A stretch of 42,712 nucleotides of DNA from Catenovulum agarivorans DS-2 (GCF_000568405.1 NZ_ARZY01000039.1:1-42712), one strand, 5' to 3'. Counted from the first letter of the stretch, positions 16,914-25,663 are shown. The notes: generated by a model not told the origin, from the letters alone. Translations and numbers: made by a program.

Positions 16914-18059
16914 GTGGTCAAAAGAGTGGTTCTTAGTGTCTGTGCGTTAATCGCATCTAGCTTACCTTTCATCTGCCTTGGTGCGGAGAAAAGTGATCTC
17001 AATTTACCCGTTGGGGTCACTGATATCAGTCAAAAAGTTTACGACCTACACATGACAATATTCTATATATGTATTGCCATAGGTGTGGTCGTGTTTGGCG
17101 TTATGCTCTGGGCAATGATCTTTCATCGAAAATCACGAGGGGTAAAAGCTGCCAATTTTCATGAAAGTTTAAAGGTTGAGGTTGCTTGGACAGTGATCCC
17201 ATTTGTCATTCTAATTGGCATGGCAATCCCTGCCACTAAAACCTTGTTTGAGATGGAAGATGCTTCGGAATCAGACGTCACCATAGTTGTTACTGGTTCG
17301 CAATGGAAGTGGCACTATAAATACTTGGATGATGACATCGAGTTTTATAGCTTAATGTCGACCCCGATGGAACAAATTAAAAACAAATGGGTAAAAGGTG
17401 ATGACTATTTACTCGAAGTTGATAAGCCGTTGGTGATCCCAACCGACAGAAAAGTACGTTTCTTGATGACTTCTGATGATGTTATCCATAGTTGGTGGGT
17501 ACCCGATTTTGCGGTGAAAAAGGACGCTAATCCGGGTTTTATTAACGAAGCATGGACTCGGGTGAACGAACCTGGCATTTACCGCGGGCAGTGTGCTGAG
17601 TTGTGCGGTAAAGATCACGCTTTTATGCCTGTTGTTGTTAAAGCGTTGCCGCCCGAAGAGTTTGATGCTTGGATGATAGAGCAAAAACGAATCAAAGCAG
17701 AAGCCGCAGCAGAAGAAGCACGCTTGCTTGCAATGAATATGAGTTTTGATGACTTAATGCAAGAGGGTGAGTCGGTTTATTTGGCTTATTGTGCCGCTTG
17801 CCATCAAGCTAATGGCGCTGGTTTGCCTGGCGTTTTTCCATCTTTAATTAATAGTCCAATTACTATTGGCGGTGTTGATGGCCATATCGACATTGTTGTG
17901 AACGGTAAAAAGGGCACTGCAATGCAAGCTTTTGTTAAACAGCTTAGTTTAAAACAAATTGCTGCTGTTGTGACATACGAGCGTAATGCTTGGGGCATGA
18001 ATTCTGGTGATATTGTTCAGCCGAAAGATGTCTATCAGTTTATCAACCAAGGCGAATAA
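16914..18059 (+). CDS. coxB: Cytochrome c oxidase subunit II with C-terminal cytochrome c domain
   Basis: A 381-residue subunit of an aa3-type (caa3-like) oxidase. It has an N-terminal signal/anchor (about 1-23), two transmembrane helices (about 45-70 and 90-112), then the periplasmic cupredoxin domain with CuA ligands in H-S-W-W-V-P and G-Q-C-A-E-L-C-G-K-D-H-A-F-M (Cys227, Cys231). A C-terminal cytochrome c domain carries C-A-A-C-H (Cys293, Cys296, His297). The start is GTG with AAGGAG at 16900-16905; no nearby ATG fits better. It accepts electrons from soluble or membrane cytochrome c. First gene of the cox operon, 13 nt before coxA. Confidence 0.95.
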   Translation: MVKRVVLSVCALIASSLPFICLGAEKSDLNLPVGVTDISQKVYDLHMTIFYICIAIGVVVFGVMLWAMIFHRKSRGVKAANFHESLKVEVAWTVIPFVILIGMAIPATKTLFEMEDASESDVTIVVTGSQWKWHYKYLDDDIEFYSLMSTPMEQIKNKWVKGDDYLLEVDKPLVIPTDRKVRFLMTSDDVIHSWWVPDFAVKKDANPGFINEAWTRVNEPGIYRGQCAELCGKDHAFMPVVVKALPPEEFDAWMIEQKRIKAEAAAEEARLLAMNMSFDDLMQEGESVYLAYCAACHQANGAGLPGVFPSLINSPITIGGVDGHIDIVVNGKKGTAMQAFVKQLSLKQIAAVVTYERNAWGMNSGDIVQPKDVYQFINQGE

Positions 18060-18072
18060 GGGAGATTAATGT

Positions 18073-19689
18073 ATGAATTCAGTGACTAGCACACAAGATA
18101 CGATTCAGCACGGATCCGACCAAGGACACGATTCGCATCATGGTCCAGCAAAAGGTATAAAACGTTGGTTGTATACAACTAACCACAAAGACATAGGCTC
18201 TTTGTACTTGTGGTTTGCATTTATTATGTTTTTAGTTGGTGGTGCAATGGCTATGGTGATTCGCGCCGAGCTATTTCAACCTGGTTTGCAAATTGTGGAA
18301 CCGCACTTTTTTAACCAAATGACTACAGTACACGGACTGATTATGGTGTTTGGTGCTGTTATGCCTGCCTTTACTGGCTTGGCGAACTGGATGATACCAA
18401 TGATGATTGGTGCTCCAGATATGGCATTGCCGCGAATGAATAACTTAAGCTTTTGGATTTTACCTTTTGCGTTTCTTATTTTATTGGCCAGTTTATTTGT
18501 TGAAGGTGGTGGTCCTGCATTTGGCTGGACATTCTATGCGCCACTTTCAACTACATACAGTGGTGATAGTACTGCACTATTTGTTTTTTCGGTTCATATC
18601 ATGGGTATTTCGTCGATAATGGGCGCGATTAATGTGATAGTAACCATTTGGAACATGCGTGCGCCTGGGATGACTTGGTTTAAATTACCACTGTTTGTTT
18701 GGACGTGGTTAATTACAGCTTTTTTATTAATCGCAGTTATGCCGGTATTGGCTGGTGCTGTCACTATGGTGCTAACCGACAAATATTTCGGAACTTCGTT
18801 TTTTGATGCGGCTGGTGGTGGTGATCCTGTGATGTTCCAGCATATCTTTTGGTTTTTTGGTCATCCTGAAGTCTATATTATGATTTTGCCTGCCTTTGGC
18901 ATTATTTCGACCATTGTACCTGCTTTTAGCCGCAAGAAATTGTTTGGTTATACCTCCATGGTCTATGCCACAGTATCTATTGCATTGTTGAGCTTTTTAG
19001 TTTGGGCGCATCATATGTTCACTACTGGTATGCCTGTTTATGCCGAATTGTTTTTTATGTATTGCACTATGTTGATATCAGTCCCCACTGGGGTCAAGGT
19101 CTTCAACTGGGTGGCGACAATGTGGCGCGGCGCAATTTCTTATGAAGTGCCTATGCTATTTTCGTTAGCTTTTATTGTGCTGTTTACCTTTGGTGGGTTT
19201 TCAGGGTTAATGCTTGCGATTACCCCTGTCGATTTTCAATACCACGACACTTATTTTGTTGTTGCTCATTTTCATTATGTGTTAGTGACAGGGGCAATAT
19301 TTTCACTAATTGCAGCTGCTTATTATTGGTTACCCAAATGGACAGGGGTTATGTATGACGTTGGTTTGGCAAAGTTGCACTTTTGGTGTTCGCTGATTTC
19401 CGTCAATGTGTTGTTTTTTCCAATGCACTTTGTTGGGCTTGCTGGTATGCCTCGTCGTATCCCTGACTATTCCATTCAATTTGCCGATTGGAATCAGATT
19501 ATAAGCTTAGGTGGTTTTGCTTTTGGTTTATCTCAGCTGATTTTCTTAGCTTTAGTGATTAAGGCTTGTAGAAAACAAGGTGAACCAGTTGCCGATAAAG
19601 TTTGGGATGGTGCTGAGGGGTTAGAGTGGACAGTCGCTTCTCCTGCACCGTATCACACGTTTACGACGCCACCCAAAATCCAAGATTAA
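18073..19689 (+). CDS. coxA: Cytochrome c oxidase subunit I
   Basis: A 538-residue heme-copper oxidase catalytic subunit with about twelve transmembrane helices. Family blocks include W-F-F-G-H-P-E-V-Y (CuB ligand and cross-linked tyrosine region), A-H-H-M-F-T-T-G (CuB ligands) and V-A-H-F-H-Y-V (heme ligands), which fit an A-type proton-pumping enzyme. It binds heme a and the heme a3-CuB centre and reduces O2 to water. GGGAGAT precedes the ATG. Downstream are ctaG and ctaE in the usual order. Confidence 0.97.
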   Translation: MNSVTSTQDTIQHGSDQGHDSHHGPAKGIKRWLYTTNHKDIGSLYLWFAFIMFLVGGAMAMVIRAELFQPGLQIVEPHFFNQMTTVHGLIMVFGAVMPAFTGLANWMIPMMIGAPDMALPRMNNLSFWILPFAFLILLASLFVEGGGPAFGWTFYAPLSTTYSGDSTALFVFSVHIMGISSIMGAINVIVTIWNMRAPGMTWFKLPLFVWTWLITAFLLIAVMPVLAGAVTMVLTDKYFGTSFFDAAGGGDPVMFQHIFWFFGHPEVYIMILPAFGIISTIVPAFSRKKLFGYTSMVYATVSIALLSFLVWAHHMFTTGMPVYAELFFMYCTMLISVPTGVKVFNWVATMWRGAISYEVPMLFSLAFIVLFTFGGFSGLMLAITPVDFQYHDTYFVVAHFHYVLVTGAIFSLIAAAYYWLPKWTGVMYDVGLAKLHFWCSLISVNVLFFPMHFVGLAGMPRRIPDYSIQFADWNQIISLGGFAFGLSQLIFLALVIKACRKQGEPVADKVWDGAEGLEWTVASPAPYHTFTTPPKIQD

Positions 19690-19705
19690 TCAAGGAGGCG
19701 TGCAA

Positions 19706-20281
19706 ATGTCACAGCGTTCGGTGTCCGCAACACAACAGCAGGCGAATACTCGTTTGGTTAAACGTTTGTTGTTGGCTACTGCAATCATGTTTGGTTTTGG
19801 TTTTGCCTTGGTGCCACTATACGATGTGTTTTGTGACATTACCGGATTAAACGGACGGGTTTATCAAAAAGACACCCAACAGACACAAGCTGCACAAAAT
19901 TTGGTTGCGCCATTGACTGAGGCTGAACAGGACAACATTGATGTAACGCGCTCGATTAAATTGGAGATGATGACCATTAGCCAAGCTGGAGGAGCAATTT
20001 TGTTCGAGCCAATCGACAAAACTTTACGGATTCACCCAGGGCAAATGGCTGAAGCACGTTTTCGCATAACTAATGTATCGAAGGACGCCAAATATGTGCA
20101 AGCCATCCCTTCAATTTCTCCAGGGCAGGCGGGATTGTATTTACATAAAACAGCGTGCTTTTGTTTTGAACAACAGCATATAGAAGCCAATCAACAAAAT
20201 GAATTTGTTATGCAATTTTATCTAGATACGGATTTGCCCGAAGATATTTTGCAAATGACTTTGGCTTATACCTTGTATTAA
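19706..20281 (+). CDS. ctaG: Cytochrome c oxidase assembly protein CtaG/Cox11
   Basis: A 191-residue copper chaperone for the CuB site of subunit I. It has one N-terminal transmembrane helix (about 20-42), followed by Y-D-V-F-C-D-I-T-G-L-N-G and a periplasmic immunoglobulin-like domain with the copper-binding C-F-C-F motif. I start at ATG 19706 rather than GTG 19700, because the AAGGAGG at 19692-19698 is ideally spaced for the ATG and too close to the GTG. It lies between coxA and ctaE, as in most proteobacterial aa3 operons. Confidence 0.93.
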   Translation: MSQRSVSATQQQANTRLVKRLLLATAIMFGFGFALVPLYDVFCDITGLNGRVYQKDTQQTQAAQNLVAPLTEAEQDNIDVTRSIKLEMMTISQAGGAILFEPIDKTLRIHPGQMAEARFRITNVSKDAKYVQAIPSISPGQAGLYLHKTACFCFEQQHIEANQQNEFVMQFYLDTDLPEDILQMTLAYTLY

Positions 20282-20293
20282 GGAGGTTTAATC

Positions 20294-21178
20294 ATGTCAC
20301 AAACTGAACATTCAGAATACTATGTGCCGGCGCAAAGTCCATGGCCGATTTTGGGCGCGTTTGCGTTTTTTCTAATTGCCGTTGGTTCGGGAACCTTGGT
20401 TGCACAAATTGGCAAAACAGGTGAAGCTGGCTGGGGCCAGTGGGTACTAATTGTTGGCATAGTGGCAATACTTGCTATGTTGGTTGGTTGGTTCCGAGAC
20501 CAAATAATAGAGTCTAGAACCGGTTTGCATAGTCATCAGTTGGGCGTGTCTTATCGACAAGGCATGAGTTGGTTTATATTTTCTGAAGTGATGTTTTTTG
20601 CAGCCTTTTTTGGGGCGCTGTTCTACGCGCGATTAATCTCTGTACCTTGGCTTGGCGGCGCAAGTAATAATGAAATGACCAATCTAGTTTTATGGCCTGA
20701 CTTTCAAGCTATGTGGCCATTAACAACAACACCGGATGGCACGACCACTCAAGCTATGGGGCCTATGGGCTTGCCTTTAATTAATACGATAATCTTGGTT
20801 ATTTCGTCGGTTACCATTCATTTCGCGCATGTAGGATTAGAGCATAACAAGCGCAAGCAGCTTGCCAACATGCTGTTGTTGACCATAGTGCTCGGGTGTA
20901 TTTTCTTATTTTTACAAGTTGAAGAGTATATTCATGCTTATCGAGATTTAGGTCTTAAGTTGGATTCAGGTGTGTATGGCAATACTTTTTTCCTTCTCAC
21001 TGGATTTCATGGCATGCATGTCACGTTGGGCACGTTATTTTTAATCGTAATGTGGCTGCGAGTGCTGAAAGGGCATTTTACCCCAGATAATCATTTTGCG
21101 TTTCAAGCGGCAAGTTGGTACTGGCACTTCGTTGATGTTGTGTGGTTGTGCTTATTTGTTTTTGTATATGTTTTATAA
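20294..21178 (+). CDS. ctaE: Cytochrome c oxidase subunit III
   Basis: A 294-residue membrane protein of the cytochrome c oxidase subunit III family with about seven helices. Landmarks are S-P-W-P-I near the start, G-M-S-W-F-I-F-S-E-V-M-F-F, the F-L-x-x-Q-V-E-E-Y segment and the C-terminal F-H-G-M-H-V-T-L-G and W-Y-W-H-F-V-D-V-V-W blocks. It stabilises subunit I and its proton uptake. A strong AAGGAGG ribosome site lies before the ATG. Its stop is only 3 nt from the stop of the convergent DUF2909 gene. Confidence 0.96.
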   Translation: MSQTEHSEYYVPAQSPWPILGAFAFFLIAVGSGTLVAQIGKTGEAGWGQWVLIVGIVAILAMLVGWFRDQIIESRTGLHSHQLGVSYRQGMSWFIFSEVMFFAAFFGALFYARLISVPWLGGASNNEMTNLVLWPDFQAMWPLTTTPDGTTTQAMGPMGLPLINTIILVISSVTIHFAHVGLEHNKRKQLANMLLLTIVLGCIFLFLQVEEYIHAYRDLGLKLDSGVYGNTFFLLTGFHGMHVTLGTLFLIVMWLRVLKGHFTPDNHFAFQAASWYWHFVDVVWLCLFVFVYVL

Positions 21179-21181
21179 AAC

Positions 21182-21385
21182 TTAATACGGTCTTGGGTTG
21201 GGCTCAATCCAACCCATAGAGAGTGCTAGCACAATTAATACTAAGGTCAGTGCAGAAAATAGTACTCTGCGACCTAAATTACGAGTCATTTGTTGTTGCT
21301 TATCATCTTTAGTCATTGCCATTAACGCTCTGAATAGGCTGAAAATGGAAATAAATAACATAATAACTATAAGCACTTTTAGCAT
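21182..21385 (-). CDS. Small twin-transmembrane protein (DUF2909)
   Basis: A 67-residue protein with two hydrophobic helices (about 2-22 and 40-58) separated by a short charged stretch. It resembles the DUF2909 'twin transmembrane' family commonly found next to cox genes in gammaproteobacteria. It is inverted relative to its neighbours: 3 nt separate its stop from that of ctaE and 24 nt separate its start from surf1. Function unknown; location suggests a role in oxidase assembly or stability (inference). Confidence 0.75.
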   Translation of the reverse strand: MLKVLIVIMLFISIFSLFRALMAMTKDDKQQQMTRNLGRRVLFSALTLVLIVLALSMGWIEPNPRPY

Positions 21386-21409
21386 CTTGTCTATCCTGTA
21401 TGAGGTTGT

Positions 21410-22177
21410 ATGAAGATTGCTGCAAATTTACATCTTCACGTTCGTCCGCTCGTCATTTTAATATGGTCTGTCTCGACAACTTTGCTGATTAGCTTAGGTG
21501 TTTGGCAGCTTAATCGAGCTGATGAAAAAGAGCATATTTTACACAGCTTAAACAGTCAACCGTTGATAGAGTCCGTCGGTGGTGACTATTTGCAACAACT
21601 TAGCGGCTCTGAGTTTTATCCACATCAAGTCAAGGTCAAAGGGTATTTTTCAGCTGATGACTTATGGGTATTAGACAATCAGGTTTATCAACACCAACTC
21701 GGTGGACGTTTAGTTAAGCCATTTATTTTGCCTGAAGGTGACGTGCAACAAGTCATTTTTGTAGATTTCGGGTGGTTGGCCTATACAGATGAGCGCATAC
21801 CCAATCCGAGCGATTTTGCCGTTTGGGCAAGTCAACTCGCAACCGCAAACAAGCTCGTTGAAATCAAATTATATGTGCAAAATCTCAACAACAATTTGTT
21901 TAAGTCCAACCTAGTCGAGCAGCGAAGTGGTTGGCAGTTTGTTGGGCAATTATCTACTCAATTAATCCAAAATACAGCAAAAACTCAAGTTTTGCCTATA
22001 CTCGGTATATTGGATGAAGAATCACCTTATGCTTTGTTGACTGAGCGGCCTCTAATCAATATGCCGCCAGCAAAACATACTGCTTATGCAGTGCAGTGGT
22101 TTTTACTCGCAATTGCGCTAAACCTAATAATTTTAATAAAGGCGGTGTCATGGAAAAAACAGACAATATTCAATTAA
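21410..22177 (+). CDS. SURF1-family cytochrome oxidase biogenesis protein
   Basis: A 255-residue SURF1/Shy1 homologue with N-terminal (about 12-32) and C-terminal (about 228-246) membrane helices around a periplasmic domain. The diagnostic G-V-W-Q-L-N-R follows the first helix, and V-D-F-G-W-L is the conserved central block. SURF1 proteins help insert or deliver heme a to subunit I. GAGG at 21402-21405 precedes the ATG. The gene is divergent from DUF2909 across only 24 nt, so it needs either read-through from cox or a promoter within the DUF2909 gene. It overlaps the next gene by 28 nt. Confidence 0.88.
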   Translation: MKIAANLHLHVRPLVILIWSVSTTLLISLGVWQLNRADEKEHILHSLNSQPLIESVGGDYLQQLSGSEFYPHQVKVKGYFSADDLWVLDNQVYQHQLGGRLVKPFILPEGDVQQVIFVDFGWLAYTDERIPNPSDFAVWASQLATANKLVEIKLYVQNLNNNLFKSNLVEQRSGWQFVGQLSTQLIQNTAKTQVLPILGILDEESPYALLTERPLINMPPAKHTAYAVQWFLLAIALNLIILIKAVSWKKQTIFN

Positions 22178-22731
22178 CACCTGGTCAAAGTTCTATCAAT
22201 AAGTGGCTGTTGCTTGTAGTTTTCATTGCGCCAGCTTGTCTTGCTTGGCTGGCGTTACAGAATAACTGGTTCAATATTGCGGTTACCAATCAGGGCAAGT
22301 TATTACAGCCTGCGGTGCAAATAGACATCGAAAAGTTTCCACAACACATGCAGCGCAAATGGGTTGTGGCTTATTTCGCTGACGCGGAATGTAGTGAGTG
22401 TCAGTCGGCCGCCTATTTAATCTCACAAGTAAAAATTGCGCTAGGCAGAGAACAAAGTCGTAGTGAGATCGCCTTTATCAGTCAGTCTCCTACTCCAAAT
22501 CATGCTATCCAGTCCGCATATTCGGATATTTCGTGGATTTCGCTCTCACAGCTACCGCAGTTGACTAAACAGAGCTTTTACGTTATCGACCCGCTAGGCC
22601 AAGTTATTTTGCAATATAACATGAATATCAGTCACCCCGCAGGCGAGGCTTTAGCTGAACAAGACAAAAAGCTTGGTAAAGCGATACTCGCTGATTTACG
22701 CAAACTACTTAAACTGTCAAAAATTGGCTAG
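22150..22731 (+). CDS. Membrane-anchored CxxC protein of the cox operon, function unknown
   Basis: A 193-residue protein with one transmembrane helix (about 19-38) and a periplasmic domain of thioredoxin-like character. The stretch W-V-V-A-Y-F-A-D-A-E-C-S-E-C puts a C-x-x-C pair at Cys81/Cys84 after a beta strand. A later Y-V-I-D-P-L-G-Q segment also fits a thioredoxin/SCO-type fold. ATG 22150 is chosen over an upstream in-frame ATG at 22096 because AAAGG lies just before it and the 22096 start would lie deep in surf1. Comparable genes sit between surf1 and ctaA in related bacteria. A copper or thiol-redox role in oxidase assembly is inferred, not known. Confidence 0.7.
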   Translation: MEKTDNIQLTPGQSSINKWLLLVVFIAPACLAWLALQNNWFNIAVTNQGKLLQPAVQIDIEKFPQHMQRKWVVAYFADAECSECQSAAYLISQVKIALGREQSRSEIAFISQSPTPNHAIQSAYSDISWISLSQLPQLTKQSFYVIDPLGQVILQYNMNISHPAGEALAEQDKKLGKAILADLRKLLKLSKIG

Positions 22732-22740
22732 GGGGCATAA

Positions 22741-23760
22741 ATGCTTTGGTTAACTCGTTTTGCCATCATGCTGGCTTTTGTTGTTGTTGTGTTAGGTGCG
22801 TTTACTCGCTTGACTGAAGCCGGCCTCGGCTGTCCAGACTGGCCAGGTTGTTACGGTTTTTTAACTGTGCCGACGGCTGAGCAATTTGATACTGCGCATG
22901 CACGTTTCCCAGAGCAACCAGTTGAAGTCGATAAAGCTTGGAATGAGATGATTCACAGATACTTTGCTGGCACGCTTGGCTTGGTTATTTTAGCGTTGGC
23001 GGTATTGGGCCGACGCAAAGCGCCAATACATACTGGGTCGCTACTATTGTTAGTTATCTTTCAAGCAATTCTTGGCATGTTAACCGTAACCATGGATTTA
23101 AAACCCATTATTGTTATGGGTCATTTGCTTGGCGGTTTTAGCATTTTTGTTTTGCTTGCGCTATTAGAGAGGCGGCTAGCGCATCAGCAAGCACCAACGA
23201 CGAACAGTACGTTAAATAAAACAACATTACATTTTTTTACCGCCTGTGCTGCCTGTCTATTAATTACTCAAATCGCTTTAGGTGGTTGGACTGCAGCCAA
23301 TTATGCTGCACTTGCATGTACTCAATTACCTATTTGTGAAGGAGATTGGCAAAACAAGCTTAATTTTGTTCAAGCATTTTCACCGACTCCACAAGCAGAA
23401 ACCTACCAATATGGCGTTTTAGATTATGCGGCGCGTATGACCATTCATGTGAGCCATAGAGTGATGGCCATTGTTGTTGCTGTTAGCTTATTGTTATATT
23501 GTGTGATGCTGTTAAAAACTCGAGTTTTTGCTAAAAATGCTTTGGTTATTATGGTGTTACTGTCTGGGCAAGTTTTGTTGGGTATTGGCAATGTACTATT
23601 GAGTTTACCACTTGCAATTGCGGTCGCACATAACGCAGGTGGACTATTGTTATTGACCTCATTAATTGTCACTTGGTATCAAATTTATCAGCTGCAAGAT
23701 GCCAAATCGAAAGAATCAATACGCGCTAACATACTAGTATCAGTTAAGGAGCTGTCATGA
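22741..23760 (+). CDS. ctaA: Heme A synthase (COX15/CtaA family)
   Basis: A 339-residue integral membrane monooxygenase with about eight helices, converting heme O to heme A for the aa3 oxidase. Family features are G-A-F-T-R-L-T-E-A-G-L-G-C-P-D-W-P-G-C near the start, heme-ligating histidines in I-H-R-Y-F-A-G, M-G-H-L-L-G-G, H-V-S-H-R-V and A-H-N-A-G-G, and the periplasmic pair in C-T-Q-L-P-I-C. It follows the CxxC gene by 9 nt and overlaps ctaB by 4 nt (ATGA), indicating translational coupling. Confidence 0.95.
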   Translation: MLWLTRFAIMLAFVVVVLGAFTRLTEAGLGCPDWPGCYGFLTVPTAEQFDTAHARFPEQPVEVDKAWNEMIHRYFAGTLGLVILALAVLGRRKAPIHTGSLLLLVIFQAILGMLTVTMDLKPIIVMGHLLGGFSIFVLLALLERRLAHQQAPTTNSTLNKTTLHFFTACAACLLITQIALGGWTAANYAALACTQLPICEGDWQNKLNFVQAFSPTPQAETYQYGVLDYAARMTIHVSHRVMAIVVAVSLLLYCVMLLKTRVFAKNALVIMVLLSGQVLLGIGNVLLSLPLAIAVAHNAGGLLLLTSLIVTWYQIYQLQDAKSKESIRANILVSVKELS

Positions 23761-24665
23761 ATGATAAAGTTTTATTAGGTACGCTTGCACAAGCGCGCTT
23801 CTGTATTAGTCATTGGCGAGATTTTTATGAGCTGACTAAACCCAAGGTGGTTGCGCTAATATTGCTGACGGCTGTGGTTGGGATGTTGGTTGCCAGCGAG
23901 CAATTACCAAGCTTGTCTGTGCTATTGCTGTCGTTAATCGGAATTGGTTTATTGTCAGGTTCGGCAGCTGCAATTAATCATGTCGTCGATGCAAAAGTAG
24001 ATGCAGTGATGGCCCGTACGCACTGCCGGCCAATCGTGCGGGGGCGGGTTAGCCATTTACAGGCTATGTTATTTGCTGGGCTGATTGGCCTAGTCGGCTT
24101 TGTGGTGTTATATAGCGGAATCAACCCACTAACAGCTTATTTAACCTTGGCCAGTTTAGTCGGCTATGCAGTGATATACACCTTGTTTTTAAAACGGGCG
24201 ACGCCACAGAATATTGTAATTGGAGGTCTGGCAGGCGCAATGCCGCCTTTGTTAGGGTGGACATCTGTTACCAACTCAATTGCGCCTGATGCGCTGCTAT
24301 TAGTTTTGATAATTTTCACCTGGACACCCCCGCATTTTTGGGCGTTGGCAATCCATCGAAAAAATGATTATGCCAAGGCGAATATTCCGATGTTGCCTGT
24401 TACTCATGGGGTAGCGTTTACCAAAACTATGGTACTGCTGTATACCTTGTTGTTAACTGCTGTATGTGTATTACCTTGGTTAGCTGGCACTTTTAGTTAT
24501 GTTTATTTAGTTGTGGTGACTTTACTTAATCTTCGTTTTATTCAATACGCATATAAACTTAAGTTCCATGCAAACGACGACACAGCTTTTGCGATGTTTA
24601 AATTTTCAATATGGCACTTATTGTGGGTGTTTGTTGCTATGCTGGTTGATCATTTTATCTTTTAG
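23757..24665 (+). CDS. ctaB: Protoheme IX farnesyltransferase (heme O synthase)
   Basis: A 302-residue UbiA-superfamily prenyltransferase with about nine helices. The first Asp-rich motif is N-H-V-V-D-A-K-V-D-A-V-M-A-R-T, followed by C-R-P. The second conserved region is H-F-W-A-L-A-I-H-R-K-N-D-Y with A-N-I-P-M-L-P. It farnesylates heme B to heme O, the substrate of the preceding CtaA. The start ATG overlaps the ctaA stop (ATGA). An equivalent in other genomes is named cyoE; the cox context favours ctaB. Confidence 0.96.
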   Translation: MNDKVLLGTLAQARFCISHWRDFYELTKPKVVALILLTAVVGMLVASEQLPSLSVLLLSLIGIGLLSGSAAAINHVVDAKVDAVMARTHCRPIVRGRVSHLQAMLFAGLIGLVGFVVLYSGINPLTAYLTLASLVGYAVIYTLFLKRATPQNIVIGGLAGAMPPLLGWTSVTNSIAPDALLLVLIIFTWTPPHFWALAIHRKNDYAKANIPMLPVTHGVAFTKTMVLLYTLLLTAVCVLPWLAGTFSYVYLVVVTLLNLRFIQYAYKLKFHANDDTAFAMFKFSIWHLLWVFVAMLVDHFIF

Positions 24666-24702
24666 TTTATTGTGTAGTCGGTTCAGTAATAATAGGCTTT
24701 TC

Positions 24703-25317
24703 ATGCGATTTATTGGTTTTTTGTTTTTGTTGGCTGCTGTTGTGTCTTGTTCCCCACAGAGTGAATCTAATATGCAAGCACAGCCATTTAATAATGTATT
24801 AATTTACCCAACCGCGAAGATTCTTCAGCCGTTTCAGCTCGAAGATGAAAACGGTGAGTTATACACAAATGCCAATATCCACGGAAAGTGGACGCTATTT
24901 TTTATGGGTTATACACATTGCCCTGATATATGCCCAACCACATTAATGGATTTGAACCGAGTCTATCCAGAGCTCGCTAAACTCGCCGAGCCGGTTGAAG
25001 TTGTGTTGGTGACCGCCGACCCCAAGCGCGACACAGCAGAGCGATTAAAACAGTATATAAACTTTTTTAATCCGGATTTTAAAGCGATACGCGCTGATCA
25101 TGCACAGTTATTCCCATTTAGCCGCCAGCTCAACTTGGTCTATGCATTGGCTGAAAGTGATAAAAGCGACTACCTTGTAAACCATTCGGCGTCTATTGCT
25201 TTGACTAACCCTAAAGGCGCATTACAGGCGATTATAAAACCTGACTTTAACACTCAACCTGCAAAAATAGATTACCAACAAATTGTCAAAGTTATTGATA
25301 GTTTGATAAAAAATTAA
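24703..25317 (+). CDS. SCO1/SenC-family copper-binding lipoprotein
   Basis: A 204-residue SCO protein. The ATG at 24703 gives a good lipoprotein signal ending A-V-V-S-C (Cys16); upstream in-frame starts lie inside ctaB and lack a ribosome site. The thioredoxin-like fold carries the copper motif C-P-D-I-C (Cys73, Cys77) and the third ligand His161 (V-N-H-S-A-S). SCO proteins deliver or reduce copper for the CuA site of subunit II. It is the last gene of the cox region; a structured gap of 76 nt separates it from the chemotaxis operon. Confidence 0.92.
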   Translation: MRFIGFLFLLAAVVSCSPQSESNMQAQPFNNVLIYPTAKILQPFQLEDENGELYTNANIHGKWTLFFMGYTHCPDICPTTLMDLNRVYPELAKLAEPVEVVLVTADPKRDTAERLKQYINFFNPDFKAIRADHAQLFPFSRQLNLVYALAESDKSDYLVNHSASIALTNPKGALQAIIKPDFNTQPAKIDYQQIVKVIDSLIKN

Positions 25318-25349
25318 AAAAATCCCTGCCTCCATTTGTTTTTTCACAA

Positions 25350-25389
25350 AGCCCTTCTAATATAAAAGTACGAGGAATATTAAAGGGCT
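25350..25389 (+). promoter_or_regulatory. Hairpin that encloses the ribosome site of the STAS gene
   Basis: AGCCCTT, a bulged C, then TAATAT (25350-25363) pairs with ATATTAAAGGGCT (25377-25389): 13 bp with a single bulge and a 13-nt loop. The 3' arm contains AAGGG (25383-25387), the only well-placed ribosome site for the ATG at 25394, so folding would hide it. It could be a terminator of the cox region, an RNA thermometer-like element or a protein-binding site. No T tract follows, which argues against a simple terminator. Confidence 0.6.
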
Positions 25390-25393
25390 AGTT

Positions 25394-25663
25394 ATGCACA
25401 AGGTATTTTATTTACCTGAGCTTTGCACGGTAGCAGAAGTGGAAACTTACTATAAGGAACTGGATGCTTTTTATGTGCAACAGCAAGATGTTGAAATAGA
25501 TGCAAGCAAAGTAGAACGAATGGACAGTGCATTTGTTCAACTACTGATCGCATTTGAGCAAGCAATAAAAAGTGCAGATAAAGAATTGCGCTACGGCCCA
25601 TGTAGTGAGGTGTTCAAAAGTTCATGTCGAATACTTGGTTATTCAGTCTTCCCCAACAATTGA
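25394..25663 (+). CDS. STAS-domain protein of the chemotaxis operon
   Basis: An 89-residue single STAS domain. The conserved loop V-E-R-M-D-S-A-F-V-Q-L-L puts Ser45 at the position phosphorylated in anti-sigma-factor antagonists such as SpoIIAA, so phospho-regulation is possible (inference). It is the first gene of an operon with cheY, cheA, cheW and an MCP; STAS genes at this position are known in several gammaproteobacterial chemotaxis clusters, but their role is poorly defined. Its ribosome site lies within a hairpin stem. Confidence 0.75.
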   Translation: MHKVFYLPELCTVAEVETYYKELDAFYVQQQDVEIDASKVERMDSAFVQLLIAFEQAIKSADKELRYGPCSEVFKSSCRILGYSVFPNN

